A DNA stretch of 64,000 nt from Marinobacter subterrani (lineage in GTDB: Bacteria; Pseudomonadota; Gammaproteobacteria; Pseudomonadales; Oleiphilaceae). Position numbers and translations under genes: made by a program. The DNA is taken from contig NZ_LFBU01000001.1 in NCBI RefSeq assembly GCF_001045555.1, forward strand, positions 2,170,001 to 2,234,000. Direction: 5' to 3'. The notes under the pieces are model-generated. The model saw nothing but the letters and a program-made list of their open reading frames with translations. It was not told where the DNA came from and did not search any database. Within the stretch, counting starts at the first letter, position 1; every line of letters begins with the position of its first letter. This document shows, piece by piece, positions 18,371-27,990 of this stretch.

Positions 18371-19129
18371 TCAGCCACCCAGATAGGCGGCGATAACGTC
18401 CGGGTTCTGGCGGATTTCCTCGGGAGTTCCCTCGGCCAGAACGAGACCATAGTTAAGCACCAGCAACCGGTCTGAGATGCCCATCACCAGCTTCATGTCG
18501 TGCTCAACCAGCATCACGGTAATGCCCTGCTCCGCGATTTTCCGGATTAACTCTTCCAGCGCCGCGGTTTCCGTGGCATTCAGGCCTGCCGCCGGCTCAT
18601 CCAGCAGGATAACCTTGGGTTCGGCTGCCAGCGCCCGGGCAATTTCCAGCCGCTTGAGGGCACCGTAGGACATTGCCGAAGCGTCCGTTTCGAGATACTC
18701 GCCGCAGCCGACATAATCCATCAACTCGGCGGCACGTTTGCGGGCCTCGACTTCATTGCGGCGCAGGGAGGGCAAGCGGAACAGGGTGGCGAACAGATTG
18801 CTCTTGAGCTGCAGATGGCGTCCGAGCATCACGTTCTCGATGGCCGTCATGTTCATGCAGATCTGCATCTGCTGGAAGGTGCGGCACATGCCCCGCTCTG
18901 CCAGCTCGTTCGGCTCCAGTTTCGCGGTGCTCTCGCCGTTAAGCCGGACTTCACCCCTGGTCGGGATATAGAGCCCGGTAATCAGATTGAACAGCGTCGT
19001 CTTGCCAGCGCCGTTGGGACCAATCACGGAATAGACCTGGCCGGCCTGCACCGAGAAACTGACACCCTCCACCGCATGCACACCACCAAAGGCCTTATCC
19101 AGCCCTTTCACTTCAACCAGTGCTGTCAT
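18371..19129 (-). CDS. livG: Branched-chain-amino-acid-type ABC transporter ATPase LivG
   Basis: A 252-residue ATPase with Walker A GPNGAGKT, an LivG-type insertion, signature MSYGALKRLE and Walker B VILLDEP followed by AAGLN, and a VEHDMKLVM switch region. It overlaps livM by 4 nt. It forms the ATPase pair with the LivF part of the next gene. Because of the paa context the substrate may be an aromatic acid or amino acid rather than leucine (inference). Confidence 0.9.
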   Translation of the reverse strand: MTALVEVKGLDKAFGGVHAVEGVSFSVQAGQVYSVIGPNGAGKTTLFNLITGLYIPTRGEVRLNGESTAKLEPNELAERGMCRTFQQMQICMNMTAIENVMLGRHLQLKSNLFATLFRLPSLRRNEVEARKRAAELMDYVGCGEYLETDASAMSYGALKRLEIARALAAEPKVILLDEPAAGLNATETAALEELIRKIAEQGITVMLVEHDMKLVMGISDRLLVLNYGLVLAEGTPEEIRQNPDVIAAYLGG

Positions 19130-20133
19130 GCCTTACCTCCCGTTTTCTTGCGCACTTTCCCGGCAACCAGAGCCGTCAGGGTGGGAAGCAGGCCCTTGGG
19201 CATGAAGATCATGGTCAGCATCAGGATCAGACCGAACATCACCGTCTCCAGCTCCTGGAAATTTGCCAGAAGCTGAGGCAAAAGCTTCAGCACCACAGCA
19301 CCAAGAATGACGCCGAAGGTGGAACCCATACCGCCCAGCACGACCATGGTGATCAACAGAATGGAGAACTCGAAGCTGGCCACCGCCGGCGTGATAAAAC
19401 CCTGGAAATGGGCGTAGAGACTGCCCATGACACTGGCGTACACCGCCGAGATTACGAACACCAGGCTCTTGTACCGGGCGGTGTCGACGCCCACCACACT
19501 GGCCGCGACTTCCGAGCCTTTCACCGACCGAAGCGCCCGGCCGATGGGCGATTCGATCAGGTTCAGTGCAAACCAGACCGCCAGCAGAAGCACCAAGCTG
19601 GCCAGGATATACCAGGCCTGGACGCCGGAAATCTCGACACCGAACAACGAATACTGGCCAAAGGTGCTGAGCTCCCAGCCGAACAGGTTAAGGGCGGGAA
19701 CCGGCATGCCATCGGGGCCGCCGGTAATGGCGCGCTCGTTATTCAGGATGATGGCAATAATGAAGCCAACCGCAAGGGTTGCCATGGACAGGTAGTGGCC
19801 CTTCAATCGCAGGATCGGGCGGCCGACCACCCAGGCAATGATACCCACCGCAATGGCACCGGCCACCAGCGCCGGGATAGAGGACCAGCCGTAGGTGCCG
19901 GTTGCGATCCCCGTGAAGTAGGCACCCAGGCCGAAGAACCCGGCATGGCCGAGACTGATCTGGCCGGCAAAGCCCACCAGCAGGTTCAGGCCAACCACGG
20001 TGGCGGCGATAATGGCCATCTGGGTGACCAGTTCATAATGGAACGGGTTGCCCAGAAAAGCCGGAAGAATAATCAGGATGAGTGCGAGAATCACCAGACC
20101 CCGCAGGCGCGACTGCATAAACCGGTTCAACAT
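19126..20133 (-). CDS. livM: ABC transporter permease LivM
   Basis: A 335-residue membrane protein with about ten hydrophobic segments and the typical LivM motif LVGFAGQISLGHAGFFGLGAY. It overlaps livH by 1 nt and livG by 4 nt, so the four genes are translated as one unit. Confidence 0.9.
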   Translation of the reverse strand: MLNRFMQSRLRGLVILALILIILPAFLGNPFHYELVTQMAIIAATVVGLNLLVGFAGQISLGHAGFFGLGAYFTGIATGTYGWSSIPALVAGAIAVGIIAWVVGRPILRLKGHYLSMATLAVGFIIAIILNNERAITGGPDGMPVPALNLFGWELSTFGQYSLFGVEISGVQAWYILASLVLLLAVWFALNLIESPIGRALRSVKGSEVAASVVGVDTARYKSLVFVISAVYASVMGSLYAHFQGFITPAVASFEFSILLITMVVLGGMGSTFGVILGAVVLKLLPQLLANFQELETVMFGLILMLTMIFMPKGLLPTLTALVAGKVRKKTGGKA

Positions 20134-21008
20134 CAGACCCGCTCCACGACTTTGGCACCGAATAGCCCGCGGGGCATGAAGAACAGCACCAGCAGGATCA
20201 TGGAAAAGGCCACCGCATCCTTGTAATCAGACGAGATGTAACCGGCCGCCATGGCCTCGACGATGCCCAGGGCCAGACCACCCACTACTGCGCCGACGCC
20301 ACTGCCAAGACCACCGATAGCGGCTGCAACAAAGCCCTTGAGCCCGAGAATCACGCCGATATCGTAGGAAGTGAAGGTGATCGGGGCCACCACAATACCG
20401 GCCACAGAGCCCAGCAGCGCCGACACCATGAAGGCCAGCATCAACACCATCTGGGTGCGGATACCGACCAGGCGCGCCGCCTCCTTGTTCATGGAGGTTG
20501 CCAGAATGGCCTTGCCGATCAACGTCTTGGTGAAGAACAGCACCAGAGCGACCACCAGCACCGCACCAACGCCCAGAACCCAGAGGCTCTGGCTGTTCAG
20601 TACCGCACCGAATACCTCAATCGGCTCACTGGTGCTGAAATTTGGCATCACGTGGTATTGCTTGCCCCAGACCAACTGGGCAAGGCCGCGGATGAAGATC
20701 GACGCACCGATAGTGATGATAATCAGGGTAACCACATCGGCCTGCCGGGCCGGTGCAATCGCGAGGCGCTGAAGCGCAATCCCCAGAAGGCCGGCCAGGA
20801 TAACAGCGAGCACAACGGCGAGGATCATGGGCACGCCCATGGCCGTCAGGGATACGGTCGCCATGCCGCCGACCATCAGAAACTCGCCCTGGGCAAAATT
20901 GATGACGTGGCTGGCGTTATAGATGAGGGTAAAACCGAGCGCGATCAGTGCGTAGGTGGCACCGATCGTGATCCCGGTAAACAGGTACTGTAAGAATTCT
21001 GCGAACAT
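20133..21008 (-). CDS. livH: ABC transporter permease LivH
   Basis: A 291-residue integral membrane protein with the LivH opening FTGITIGATYALIALGFTLI and the segment HVINFAQGEFLMVGG, plus the cytoplasmic loop motif NKEAARLVGI. It pairs with LivM to form the channel. A 79-nt gap separates it from livK. Confidence 0.9.
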   Translation of the reverse strand: MFAEFLQYLFTGITIGATYALIALGFTLIYNASHVINFAQGEFLMVGGMATVSLTAMGVPMILAVVLAVILAGLLGIALQRLAIAPARQADVVTLIIITIGASIFIRGLAQLVWGKQYHVMPNFSTSEPIEVFGAVLNSQSLWVLGVGAVLVVALVLFFTKTLIGKAILATSMNKEAARLVGIRTQMVLMLAFMVSALLGSVAGIVVAPITFTSYDIGVILGLKGFVAAAIGGLGSGVGAVVGGLALGIVEAMAAGYISSDYKDAVAFSMILLVLFFMPRGLFGAKVVERV

Positions 21009-21087
21009 AGCGGTGGTTCCGGCCGTACGCCGGCTGGCGACCTCCCCGGAAGGGCAGCCGCCAGCCGAGAGACAGATGAAGGGAGTC

Positions 21088-22245
21088 TCAGTTAATCAGT
21101 TTCCAGTCGCCGTTCTGGACTTCCAGCATGCGGAAGGAATCTGCATCAAGGCCGTTATGGTCCGTCGGCGACATATTGAACTCGCCGGTTACTCCCACAT
21201 AGCCCTTGATGTTTTCCAGCGCCTTGCGAACCGCTTCCGGGTCGGTAGAACCGGCCTCTTCAATCGCGCGCACCGCCAGCATCAGGCCGTCGTAGGCGTA
21301 GGCACCGAAGGTGGACACCTTGGAGTCGTAGCGCGCCTCGTACTCGGCCTTGTAGTTCTGAACCACGGCTTTCTGGGGGTCGTCTTCCGGCAGGGATTCC
21401 GGCACCAGCAAGGGCGACGCAGGCAGACGCAGACCTTCTGCGGCAGAACCGGCCAGCTCCAGGAAGCTGTCAGAGGCCACACCATGGGACTGATAGAACG
21501 GAAGCTCCATGCCCAACTGGTCATAGTTGCGGGTTACGATGGCCGGGCCCTGGCCGAAACCGAAGTTGAGCACCGCCTGAACACCTTTTGTGTTACGGAT
21601 ATTGGTCAACTGGGCCGTCATGTCTGTATCAGATCCGCTGTAGGTTTCGTCAGCGACCACTTCCATTCCCATTTCCTTCGCTACTTCCAGGGTCTGGGTG
21701 CGGCCGGAGCTGCCGAAACCGCCGGTGCCGGAGATCAGTCCGAACTTGGTGATACCGCGGTCTTTCATGTCTGCCAGGATCCGCTCGGCCGCCATGCGGT
21801 CAGACTGGGGAGTCTTGAACACCCATTTCTTGACCGGTGTGGTGATAACCACCGCACCTGCCAGGGAGATGAAGGGAATCTGCGCCTGCTCGATCATCGG
21901 CACGGCGGCCATGGTGGCACCGGTGGTGCTGCCACCAACGATGAGATCCACCTGGTCTGACCGGATCAGGCGGCTGGCGAAGTTGCGGGCAGACGAGGCA
22001 TTACCGGCGTCATCGTAATGCACCAGCTCCAGGGGACGCCCCAGAACACCGCCTTCTTCATTGATTTTTTCGACATACATCTCGAGCGTTTTCAGCTCGG
22101 GATCACCCAGGAAGGATGCCGGACCTGTCACAGACAGGAACGACCCGATCTTGATTGGCTCAGCCGCCTGGGCACTCATCATCATGAGACCGGCAGCCGC
22201 AACCGCTGCGCATTTTCCTGCGCGACGCATCATTGTAGTAAGCAT
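21088..22245 (-). CDS. livK: Periplasmic substrate-binding protein LivK-type
   Basis: A 385-residue type I periplasmic binding protein. A signal peptide (about residues 1-27) ends in SAQA/A. The mature part starts EPIKIGSFLSVTGPASFLGDP, the classical Leu/Ile/Val-binding fold opening. It is the first gene of the liv operon and is divergent from paaX. In some bacteria similar proteins bind aromatic carboxylates; the ligand here is unknown. Confidence 0.88.
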   Translation of the reverse strand: MLTTMMRRAGKCAAVAAAGLMMMSAQAAEPIKIGSFLSVTGPASFLGDPELKTLEMYVEKINEEGGVLGRPLELVHYDDAGNASSARNFASRLIRSDQVDLIVGGSTTGATMAAVPMIEQAQIPFISLAGAVVITTPVKKWVFKTPQSDRMAAERILADMKDRGITKFGLISGTGGFGSSGRTQTLEVAKEMGMEVVADETYSGSDTDMTAQLTNIRNTKGVQAVLNFGFGQGPAIVTRNYDQLGMELPFYQSHGVASDSFLELAGSAAEGLRLPASPLLVPESLPEDDPQKAVVQNYKAEYEARYDSKVSTFGAYAYDGLMLAVRAIEEAGSTDPEAVRKALENIKGYVGVTGEFNMSPTDHNGLDADSFRMLEVQNGDWKLIN

Positions 22246-22334
22246 TGTTCTTATTCTCCCGAATTGTGCAGGGGCATGAGTATTTGTTGTGTCTTCGCTC
22301 CGGTAAATTCGATACCGTTGACGAATATCAACCG

Positions 22335-22363
22335 AAGTTATTGTATCATAACTTCCATGTCAA
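22335..22363 (-). promoter_or_regulatory. Putative liv promoter with palindromic operator (GTATCATAA)
   Basis: On the minus strand TTGACA (22363-22358) is a perfect -35. The palindrome AAGTTATTGTATCATAACTT (22335-22354, 7-nt arms) covers the spacer and the expected -10 position. It contains GTATCATAA, the motif seen at the paaG and paaA promoters. Binding by PaaX, whose gene begins 165 bp away on the other strand, would couple uptake with catabolism and allow autoregulation. This is inferred. Confidence 0.5.
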
Positions 22364-22519
22364 CCGATTTCAGGAGATCAGGCCGGGGCCTCTTAATTAA
22401 AGCCGAGCGCCATGCAACGCGCCAGCAGGTTAATCAGAGAGACAAACCTTTACCTGACACGTAAGAACCGCATAATACGTGCAACATGTTTCATTGATTC
22501 TTATTTGCGAACCCAGGTT

Positions 22520-23491
22520 ATGACTGCAAAAAACCAGCTCGAAGTGCTCGTCAGCAATTTCCAGAAGAAGCGGCCGCTTCGCGCCGGCTCTCTGATCATT
22601 ACCATCTATGGCGACGCCATCGTGCCCCGTGGCGGCAATGTCTGGCTTGGCAGCCTGATGAAGCTGGTTGAGCCCATGGGCATCAGCCAGCGGCTGGTGC
22701 GCACCTCGGTGTACCGCCTGGTGCAGGAATCCTGGCTGCAGACCGAGAAGGTCGGCCGCTGCAGCTACTACAGCCTTACCGGCCCGGGTCTCCGGCGGTT
22801 CGAACAAGCCTTCCAGCACGTCTACAACCTGGATACCGAGGAATGGAATGGGAGTTGGTGCCTGGTGTACCTGAACCAGTTGTCGCCGGAGCTCCGCCAG
22901 AAAGTCCGGGAGGAGCTGAAGTGGCTCAGCTTTGGCAGCATGGCCCCTGGCCTGATGGAGCACCCGAGATTTACCCGCAATGAACTGATACCGATGCTGC
23001 AGGAATGGGGCGCCCTCGAAGATACGATTGTCATGCAGACCCTGCCCATGGAGCAGAAAAGTCCCAGGGCACTTCGACTGCAGGTTCGCGAGAGCTGGAA
23101 CCTGGATGAGCTTGGCGGCCGCTACCGGCGTTTCCTGAAGCAGTTTCGCCCGCTGTGGCGGGAACTTCAGTCTGAGGACACTCTCAGCCCGGAGGAGTGC
23201 CTGCTTCTGCGGATACTGCTGATCCACGAGTACCGGAAGATTCTGCTTCGCGACCCGCTGCTGCCCGATGAGTTACTGCCGGGCGACTGGGAAGGCCGCA
23301 GCGCCAAGCAGCTTTGCCGCAATCTCTACCGGCAGATCTATACCCGCGCGGAGCAGTGGCTCGACCAGACCCTGGAGAACGCCTCCGGCCCTCTGCCAGG
23401 GCCAGGCGAAAAATTCTACAAACGGTTCGGCGGCCTGCGTGACTCCGCCTCCCAGAGCCCCCCGGTCGCTGAGCCGGAAGCCCTTGAATAG
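22520..23491 (+). CDS. paaX: Phenylacetate-responsive transcriptional repressor PaaX
   Basis: A 324-residue protein, close to E. coli PaaX (316). The N-terminal winged-helix segment includes AGSLIITIYGDAIVPRGG and SQRLVRTSVYRLVQESWL, typical of PaaX. The preferred start is the ATG at 22520, giving the usual PaaX N-terminus; an upstream in-frame start would add 36 unrelated residues. The Shine-Dalgarno is weak (CCAGG). PaaX represses paa genes and is released by phenylacetyl-CoA. It is divergent from liv and about 7 kb from paaZ. Confidence 0.93.
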   Translation: MTAKNQLEVLVSNFQKKRPLRAGSLIITIYGDAIVPRGGNVWLGSLMKLVEPMGISQRLVRTSVYRLVQESWLQTEKVGRCSYYSLTGPGLRRFEQAFQHVYNLDTEEWNGSWCLVYLNQLSPELRQKVREELKWLSFGSMAPGLMEHPRFTRNELIPMLQEWGALEDTIVMQTLPMEQKSPRALRLQVRESWNLDELGGRYRRFLKQFRPLWRELQSEDTLSPEECLLLRILLIHEYRKILLRDPLLPDELLPGDWEGRSAKQLCRNLYRQIYTRAEQWLDQTLENASGPLPGPGEKFYKRFGGLRDSASQSPPVAEPEALE

Positions 23492-23505
23492 ACCATTGAA
23501 CCGAA

Positions 23506-24714
23506 TTACCCGGCGGCCACCGACTCGCCCTGGCGTTGCTGCGCCCGTCGGGCCAGGTGCAACACCACAACACCCATGGCCATCACAATCAGGGTCAGCC
23601 ACAGGCCGTTGGTGTAGCTACCCTCGACATCGGCCAGATACCCCACCACGGCCGGCGCCAACATCTGTGCAATACCATAGCTGAAGGTCAGACGGCTCAT
23701 GGGCCGGGAGGGATTTTCCGGGAATACGCGCCCAACCATCGCCAGCATCATGCTGACAATGCCGATAAAGCTGGCGCCATAAATCACGGAACTAAGCATC
23801 ACACTGGCCATGCTGGTGTTTACGATGAGCATCAGAATACTGACGGAGTTCAGCGTGTAGGCCAGATACAGTGCCAACCATTGCCCCCAGCGGCGCGAGA
23901 AAAGATCCCAGAGCCAGCAGGCCGGGGCGGCGGCAAGGCCGGCAATCAGCCAGACCAGCCAGCCCTGGCCACTGAGTTTGGGCATGGCTTCGGCGATCGC
24001 CACCAGAAAAGTGGCCGTTACCACATAACCGACACCGGCACAGAAATACGCCAACTGTAACAGGCGGATGAAACGGCTCCGCTCCTCCCCAGTGCCGGCG
24101 GCACCGGTTTTGGGCAGGGCACAGGTGCGGTAGTCCGGCATCCACCGCCAGGCAGGCACCAGTAGCACCAGCGCGACCAGCCCGTAGACCACCCATTGCT
24201 GGTCCCAGGTGAAGTCATCCTTGATCAGTTGCGCCACCACCGCCGTGAGGACAATCCCGAGCCCGATACCGGAAAAGAAAACACCCAGCTCGGATTTGTG
24301 ATTGTGCTTGATCAGCCAGCTCATCAGCAGCCCGGCACCCAGCAGCATGCCCGCCGAGGTACTCAGCCCGGAGATAAAACGCAGGATAAACCACAACCAC
24401 ACATTGGTGGTGTACCCCATGAGAACCGTTGAAATCACCGCCACCACCAGCCCAAGCTGGTACAGCCTGAACTTGAGCCCAAGGTCGCTGATCCGGGTGA
24501 TAATCAGCGCGCCGGTGAGGTAGCCGGCGTAATTCACCGTTGCCAGCATACCCACCACGGATTTGCTCAGCCCCAGCGCCGCCACCATCTCGGGAATCAT
24601 CGGCGTGTAGGAGAAACGGGCAATACCCACCATGACCACCACCGCGATCACGCTGGCCGCCAGCACTTTTATGGTTTCAATCGGTTTCACGGGATTTCCT
24701 TGGGCGCTGATCAC
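23506..24714 (-). CDS. YbfB/YjiJ-family MFS transporter
   Basis: A 402-residue MFS protein with 12 hydrophobic segments. The opening (MVGIARFSYTPMIPEMV) and NYAGYLTGAL are typical of the YbfB/YjiJ group. Its substrate is not established. It is convergent with paaX with 14 nt between stop codons and sits 17 nt downstream of efpL on the same strand. Confidence 0.8.
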   Translation of the reverse strand: MISAQGNPVKPIETIKVLAASVIAVVVMVGIARFSYTPMIPEMVAALGLSKSVVGMLATVNYAGYLTGALIITRISDLGLKFRLYQLGLVVAVISTVLMGYTTNVWLWFILRFISGLSTSAGMLLGAGLLMSWLIKHNHKSELGVFFSGIGLGIVLTAVVAQLIKDDFTWDQQWVVYGLVALVLLVPAWRWMPDYRTCALPKTGAAGTGEERSRFIRLLQLAYFCAGVGYVVTATFLVAIAEAMPKLSGQGWLVWLIAGLAAAPACWLWDLFSRRWGQWLALYLAYTLNSVSILMLIVNTSMASVMLSSVIYGASFIGIVSMMLAMVGRVFPENPSRPMSRLTFSYGIAQMLAPAVVGYLADVEGSYTNGLWLTLIVMAMGVVVLHLARRAQQRQGESVAAG

Positions 24715-24731
24715 TCCGGACGCGTTCGAGC

Positions 24732-25298
24732 TCAGGCACGGCCCAGAAACCGGCGCTCCTCCACATTGATCCGGATGCGGTCACCGGTGCCAATGTGCTC
24801 CGGCACCTGTACCACCAGCCCCGTGGTCAGCCTGGCCGGCTTGGTTCTGGCGGTCGCGGAACCACCCTTGACGGATGGATCGGTTTCCTCGATCACAAGC
24901 TCAACGGTGGGCGGCAGGTCCAGGGCCACGGGGGCATCCTTCAGTAAAATCACCATCACGCCCTGGGTGTCCTCGCTGATGAGCAGCAGCTCATCGGCGA
25001 TGGCCTCCCGGTTGAGGCTGTACTGGGTGTAGTCTTCGGTATCCATGAACACGCACTCGTCGCCGTCGGCGTAGGAGAACGTAGACTCACGGCGGGTTAG
25101 ATCCGCCAGATTGAGCATGTCCGAGTCCTTGAAGGTCTCGTCCAGCTTCTGACCTGTCACCACATCGTACATCCGCATCCGGTACAGACTGCCTCCGGCA
25201 CGCCCCTGGGGTACGGAACGCTCGATGTCTTTGACAAAATACACACGGCCATCGTACTCAACCGCAGAGTTCTTCTTGATTTCACTGGCTTTTGGCAT
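24732..25298 (-). CDS. efpL: Elongation factor P-like protein EfpL (YeiP)
   Basis: A 188-residue three-domain EF-P paralogue. The N-terminal loop has SVPQGRAGG, where the arginine replaces the modified lysine of EF-P, characteristic of EfpL/YeiP. The C-terminal domain ends with [17 protein letters not shown]. EfpL helps ribosomes pass proline-rich and other stalling motifs. It is preceded by about 90 nt of non-coding DNA and followed closely by the MFS gene. Confidence 0.93.
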   Translation of the reverse strand: MPKASEIKKNSAVEYDGRVYFVKDIERSVPQGRAGGSLYRMRMYDVVTGQKLDETFKDSDMLNLADLTRRESTFSYADGDECVFMDTEDYTQYSLNREAIADELLLISEDTQGVMVILLKDAPVALDLPPTVELVIEETDPSVKGGSATARTKPARLTTGLVVQVPEHIGTGDRIRINVEERRFLGRA

Positions 25299-25391
25299 CG
25301 CTCGATATTCCAGATTAATAAAGTAGGGAATCGGATGTGCTGATATACCACGACTGAAGACGACTTTCGATACCGGAGCACGGCAAATGCT

Positions 25392-26141
25392 TCAAACCAC
25401 GCGGGAAGCCAGCACCAGGAATCCGAGAGCGACAGCCACCACCCCCAGGGCCCGGGCCAGCCATTCGCCTCCGGGCAACAGTTTTTCCAACAAGACAAAC
25501 CCCGCAATCACGGCAATGACTGTCAGATCCATGATACCGCCGACGAACAGCAGCGCCATCAGGGCGCCGCAGCACCCGACGCAGAAGGCACCGTGGATCA
25601 GTCCCATTTTCAGGGCGCCAACCGGACCGGCTCGCCAGTGCCGGGAAATGAAAAACAGGGGCCCGCGACAATGGCGGAGGCAGACGGTTTTGAGGGGGGA
25701 CCACTGGTACAGTCCGGCAAGAATCAGAACAAAGCCGTTAAAGCTGGCGCTCTGGCTGCGCATCATAGGACTGAGCAATGCCAGGCGTTCGAGCACCCAT
25801 TGAAGCGACGTAGCCGCCAGGCTGAAGCACGACCAGATAATGAAGTACCCCAGAGCAAACAGCAGGGTGCCCCACAGCGGGTTCGCCAAGCGGTTCTTGC
25901 TGGCAACCTGGCGATATAACAGGATCATCGGTGCGGCGCTGGGCAGCATCATCGCGACCATCATGATGACCCACATCGTCACCATGAGAGCAAAATATTG
26001 CAGCGTCCATTCACGCAGAACCGGGGCCGGCGGCATACCACCCGCCATTGCAAACAGATACCACCAGCACAACCCCGCTATGGCCAGGAGTCCAAGCAGA
26101 GTCGTCAGTGAATCCCGGGCCAGCAGCCGGAGCACTGGCAT
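25392..26141 (-). CDS. DUF2182 integral membrane protein (putative metal-binding)
   Basis: A 249-residue protein with about seven hydrophobic segments. The motifs MWVIMMVAMMLPSAAPMILLY and HGAFCVGCCGALMALLF are characteristic of DUF2182, often described as predicted metal-binding membrane proteins. It lies 32 nt after the DUF1326 gene; the two are frequent neighbours in other genomes. Function is not known. Confidence 0.85.
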   Translation of the reverse strand: MPVLRLLARDSLTTLLGLLAIAGLCWWYLFAMAGGMPPAPVLREWTLQYFALMVTMWVIMMVAMMLPSAAPMILLYRQVASKNRLANPLWGTLLFALGYFIIWSCFSLAATSLQWVLERLALLSPMMRSQSASFNGFVLILAGLYQWSPLKTVCLRHCRGPLFFISRHWRAGPVGALKMGLIHGAFCVGCCGALMALLFVGGIMDLTVIAVIAGFVLLEKLLPGGEWLARALGVVAVALGFLVLASRVV

Positions 26142-26173
26142 GACTTCGACCTTCTACCCGTTGCGCCCCCGGC

Positions 26174-26812
26174 CTACCGGAAGACGCCGCGCGGGCCGAT
26201 GTCCAGGTGCGCCAGATGGCTATGGCTGGCATTCAGCTCCAGCGGAATCCCGGCGTGTGCACGGGTACTGCCCTTGGCCACTTCTGCCACGGCATACTCA
26301 AACCCGTGCGGCAGCTCGATCCTCGCCGTGTGCTCCTCGCCGGAGACCGGATTGGTAATCGGCTCGCAGGAAGATTCAATGGTATCGGCGACCCGGACTG
26401 TTGCACGCCTGCCCTCTACATCAGAGGAAATATCAATCGCGCAGAACACAGGATCGTGCATTTTGGTCAGTGTGCTGGCAAACACATTGAAAAACGTGGC
26501 CCCGGGCTCGGATGTTTCGCCCGAGAGGATCGCCAGCAGGGCGTCCCTCTGCTCCGGGCTGGCGCGTTCATCAATAAAGGCCTGGCCCTGCCCGTTGCCT
26601 TCGTGAATCGCGCCAGGCCATTGCAACGTCATGGCGAACGACAGACCATCCAGGCGTGTTTCACCGAAAAACCCCTCATCAACCTTCACCGCGGCAAATG
26701 CCCGGCAGTCGCCGTGGGTTGGGCGCCCCATAAACTGGCAGGGACAGCCTAATTCACAGTTGCAGTTGACGAACTCACGTCCCTTGATCCGCCAGTCAAT
26801 GTCAGTAGTCAT
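26174..26812 (-). CDS. DUF1326 domain protein
   Basis: A 212-residue soluble protein. The N-terminal motif NCNCELGCPCQF, with CxCxxxCxC spacing, is the hallmark of DUF1326 and suggests metal or redox chemistry. It is the first gene of a two-gene unit with DUF2182 and is divergent from the LysR gene 26971. No experimental role is known to me. Confidence 0.87.
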   Translation of the reverse strand: MTTDIDWRIKGREFVNCNCELGCPCQFMGRPTHGDCRAFAAVKVDEGFFGETRLDGLSFAMTLQWPGAIHEGNGQGQAFIDERASPEQRDALLAILSGETSEPGATFFNVFASTLTKMHDPVFCAIDISSDVEGRRATVRVADTIESSCEPITNPVSGEEHTARIELPHGFEYAVAEVAKGSTRAHAGIPLELNASHSHLAHLDIGPRGVFR

Positions 26813-26970
26813 CTTGGTTCTCCCCCTTCCTGTAACTCCTTAAAAAATTCTAGCGCAGGGGGGCGCTGGCCATTAGACGATTAACGCAGCAGAATTCAGC
26901 GGATATACTTGTGCATTCTAGCCAGCGCCTGTCACTGTAACAGGTGGCAGAGCAGACCTTCGGTGGCGCC

Positions 26971-27894
26971 ATGAACATTCGAACCCTGGAAACCTTTATA
27001 TGGATTGCCCGTCTCGGCAGTTTCCGGGCCGCCGCCAGCCGGGTGTATGCGTCGCAGCCGTCCGTGTCGGCGCGAATTGCCGGCCTGGAAGACCAGCTTG
27101 GCGTGGAACTGTTCAATCGCTCGGCCCGGAAGGTCACGCTCACCGCCAAGGGTCGCGAGTTCCTGATTTACGCCGAGAAAATGCTGAGCCTGCACGGCGA
27201 GATGATGCAGGCTGTGGCCACGCCTTCCTCACTGCAGGGCACCATCCGTCTGGCGGTGTCTGAGACCATTGCCCATACCTGGTTGCCGCAGCTTATTGAA
27301 CGGGTGAGTGAAGCCTATCCTGCCATCAATCTGGAGCTGGATGTCGACATCTCCGTCAATCTTGCCGAGAAACTGGTGAATCACGAGATTGATATCGCGT
27401 TTCTGATGGGCGGCGTAAACCAGCCCGGCATCCTCAACCAGGATCTGTGCCGGTATTCGCTGATCTGGGTCGCCAGCCCGAAGCTCAATCTTCCCGGCCA
27501 ACCGATGACCCTGGCAGAATTGTCCACCTGGCCGATTGTCACCTACCCGAGAAAAAGCCAGCCCTACATGGCTATCCGATCCCTGGTGGATCCGATGAAT
27601 CACTCCACCCGGATCCACTCCAGTTCGTCGCTGTCCACCATCATCCGCATGACCGTCGACGGCCTGGGCGTCAGCGCATTGCCGCGGGAAATCCTGCAGC
27701 GCGAACTCAGCGCAGGAACCCTGCGCCGGTTCGAGGTGGCTGCCAAGGTACCGGACCTGGCCTTCAGCGCGGCCTATCGGGCCGGGCCAGGGGGCAATGT
27801 CATCCAGGCCATCGTGGAACTGGCGCTGGCGATTGCAGAAACGCGGGCTGGCGAGAGGAAAAACACCCCGGAACGGCCCGACACCACTAACTGA
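26971..27894 (+). CDS. LysR-family transcriptional regulator
   Basis: A 307-residue protein. The N-terminal HTH (residues about 1-60) includes LETFIWIARLGSFRAAASRVYASQPSVSARI, given here as a LysR signature spanning the recognition helix, followed by a type II periplasmic-binding-like sensor domain. The start at 26971 aligns with the family N-terminus (MNIRTLETF). It lies immediately upstream of and in the same direction as the DUF1445-TRAP-pxp run, 96 nt away, so it probably controls that run. The effector is unknown. Confidence 0.9.
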   Translation: MNIRTLETFIWIARLGSFRAAASRVYASQPSVSARIAGLEDQLGVELFNRSARKVTLTAKGREFLIYAEKMLSLHGEMMQAVATPSSLQGTIRLAVSETIAHTWLPQLIERVSEAYPAINLELDVDISVNLAEKLVNHEIDIAFLMGGVNQPGILNQDLCRYSLIWVASPKLNLPGQPMTLAELSTWPIVTYPRKSQPYMAIRSLVDPMNHSTRIHSSSSLSTIIRMTVDGLGVSALPREILQRELSAGTLRRFEVAAKVPDLAFSAAYRAGPGGNVIQAIVELALAIAETRAGERKNTPERPDTTN

Positions 27895-27990
27895 TCAGCT
27901 TTTTCTATCAGAAGTGATCCTAACTTTCGAATTGTATTAATCGCCCGCTCTGCCTTAAATGTAAAAATCATTCATTTTTGAGGCAGCACC

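Noticed and set aside
19120-20226. A 368-codon plus-strand frame opposite livM
   Set aside because: It is antisense to an unambiguous permease gene and its product is Gln/His/Arg-rich low-complexity sequence.
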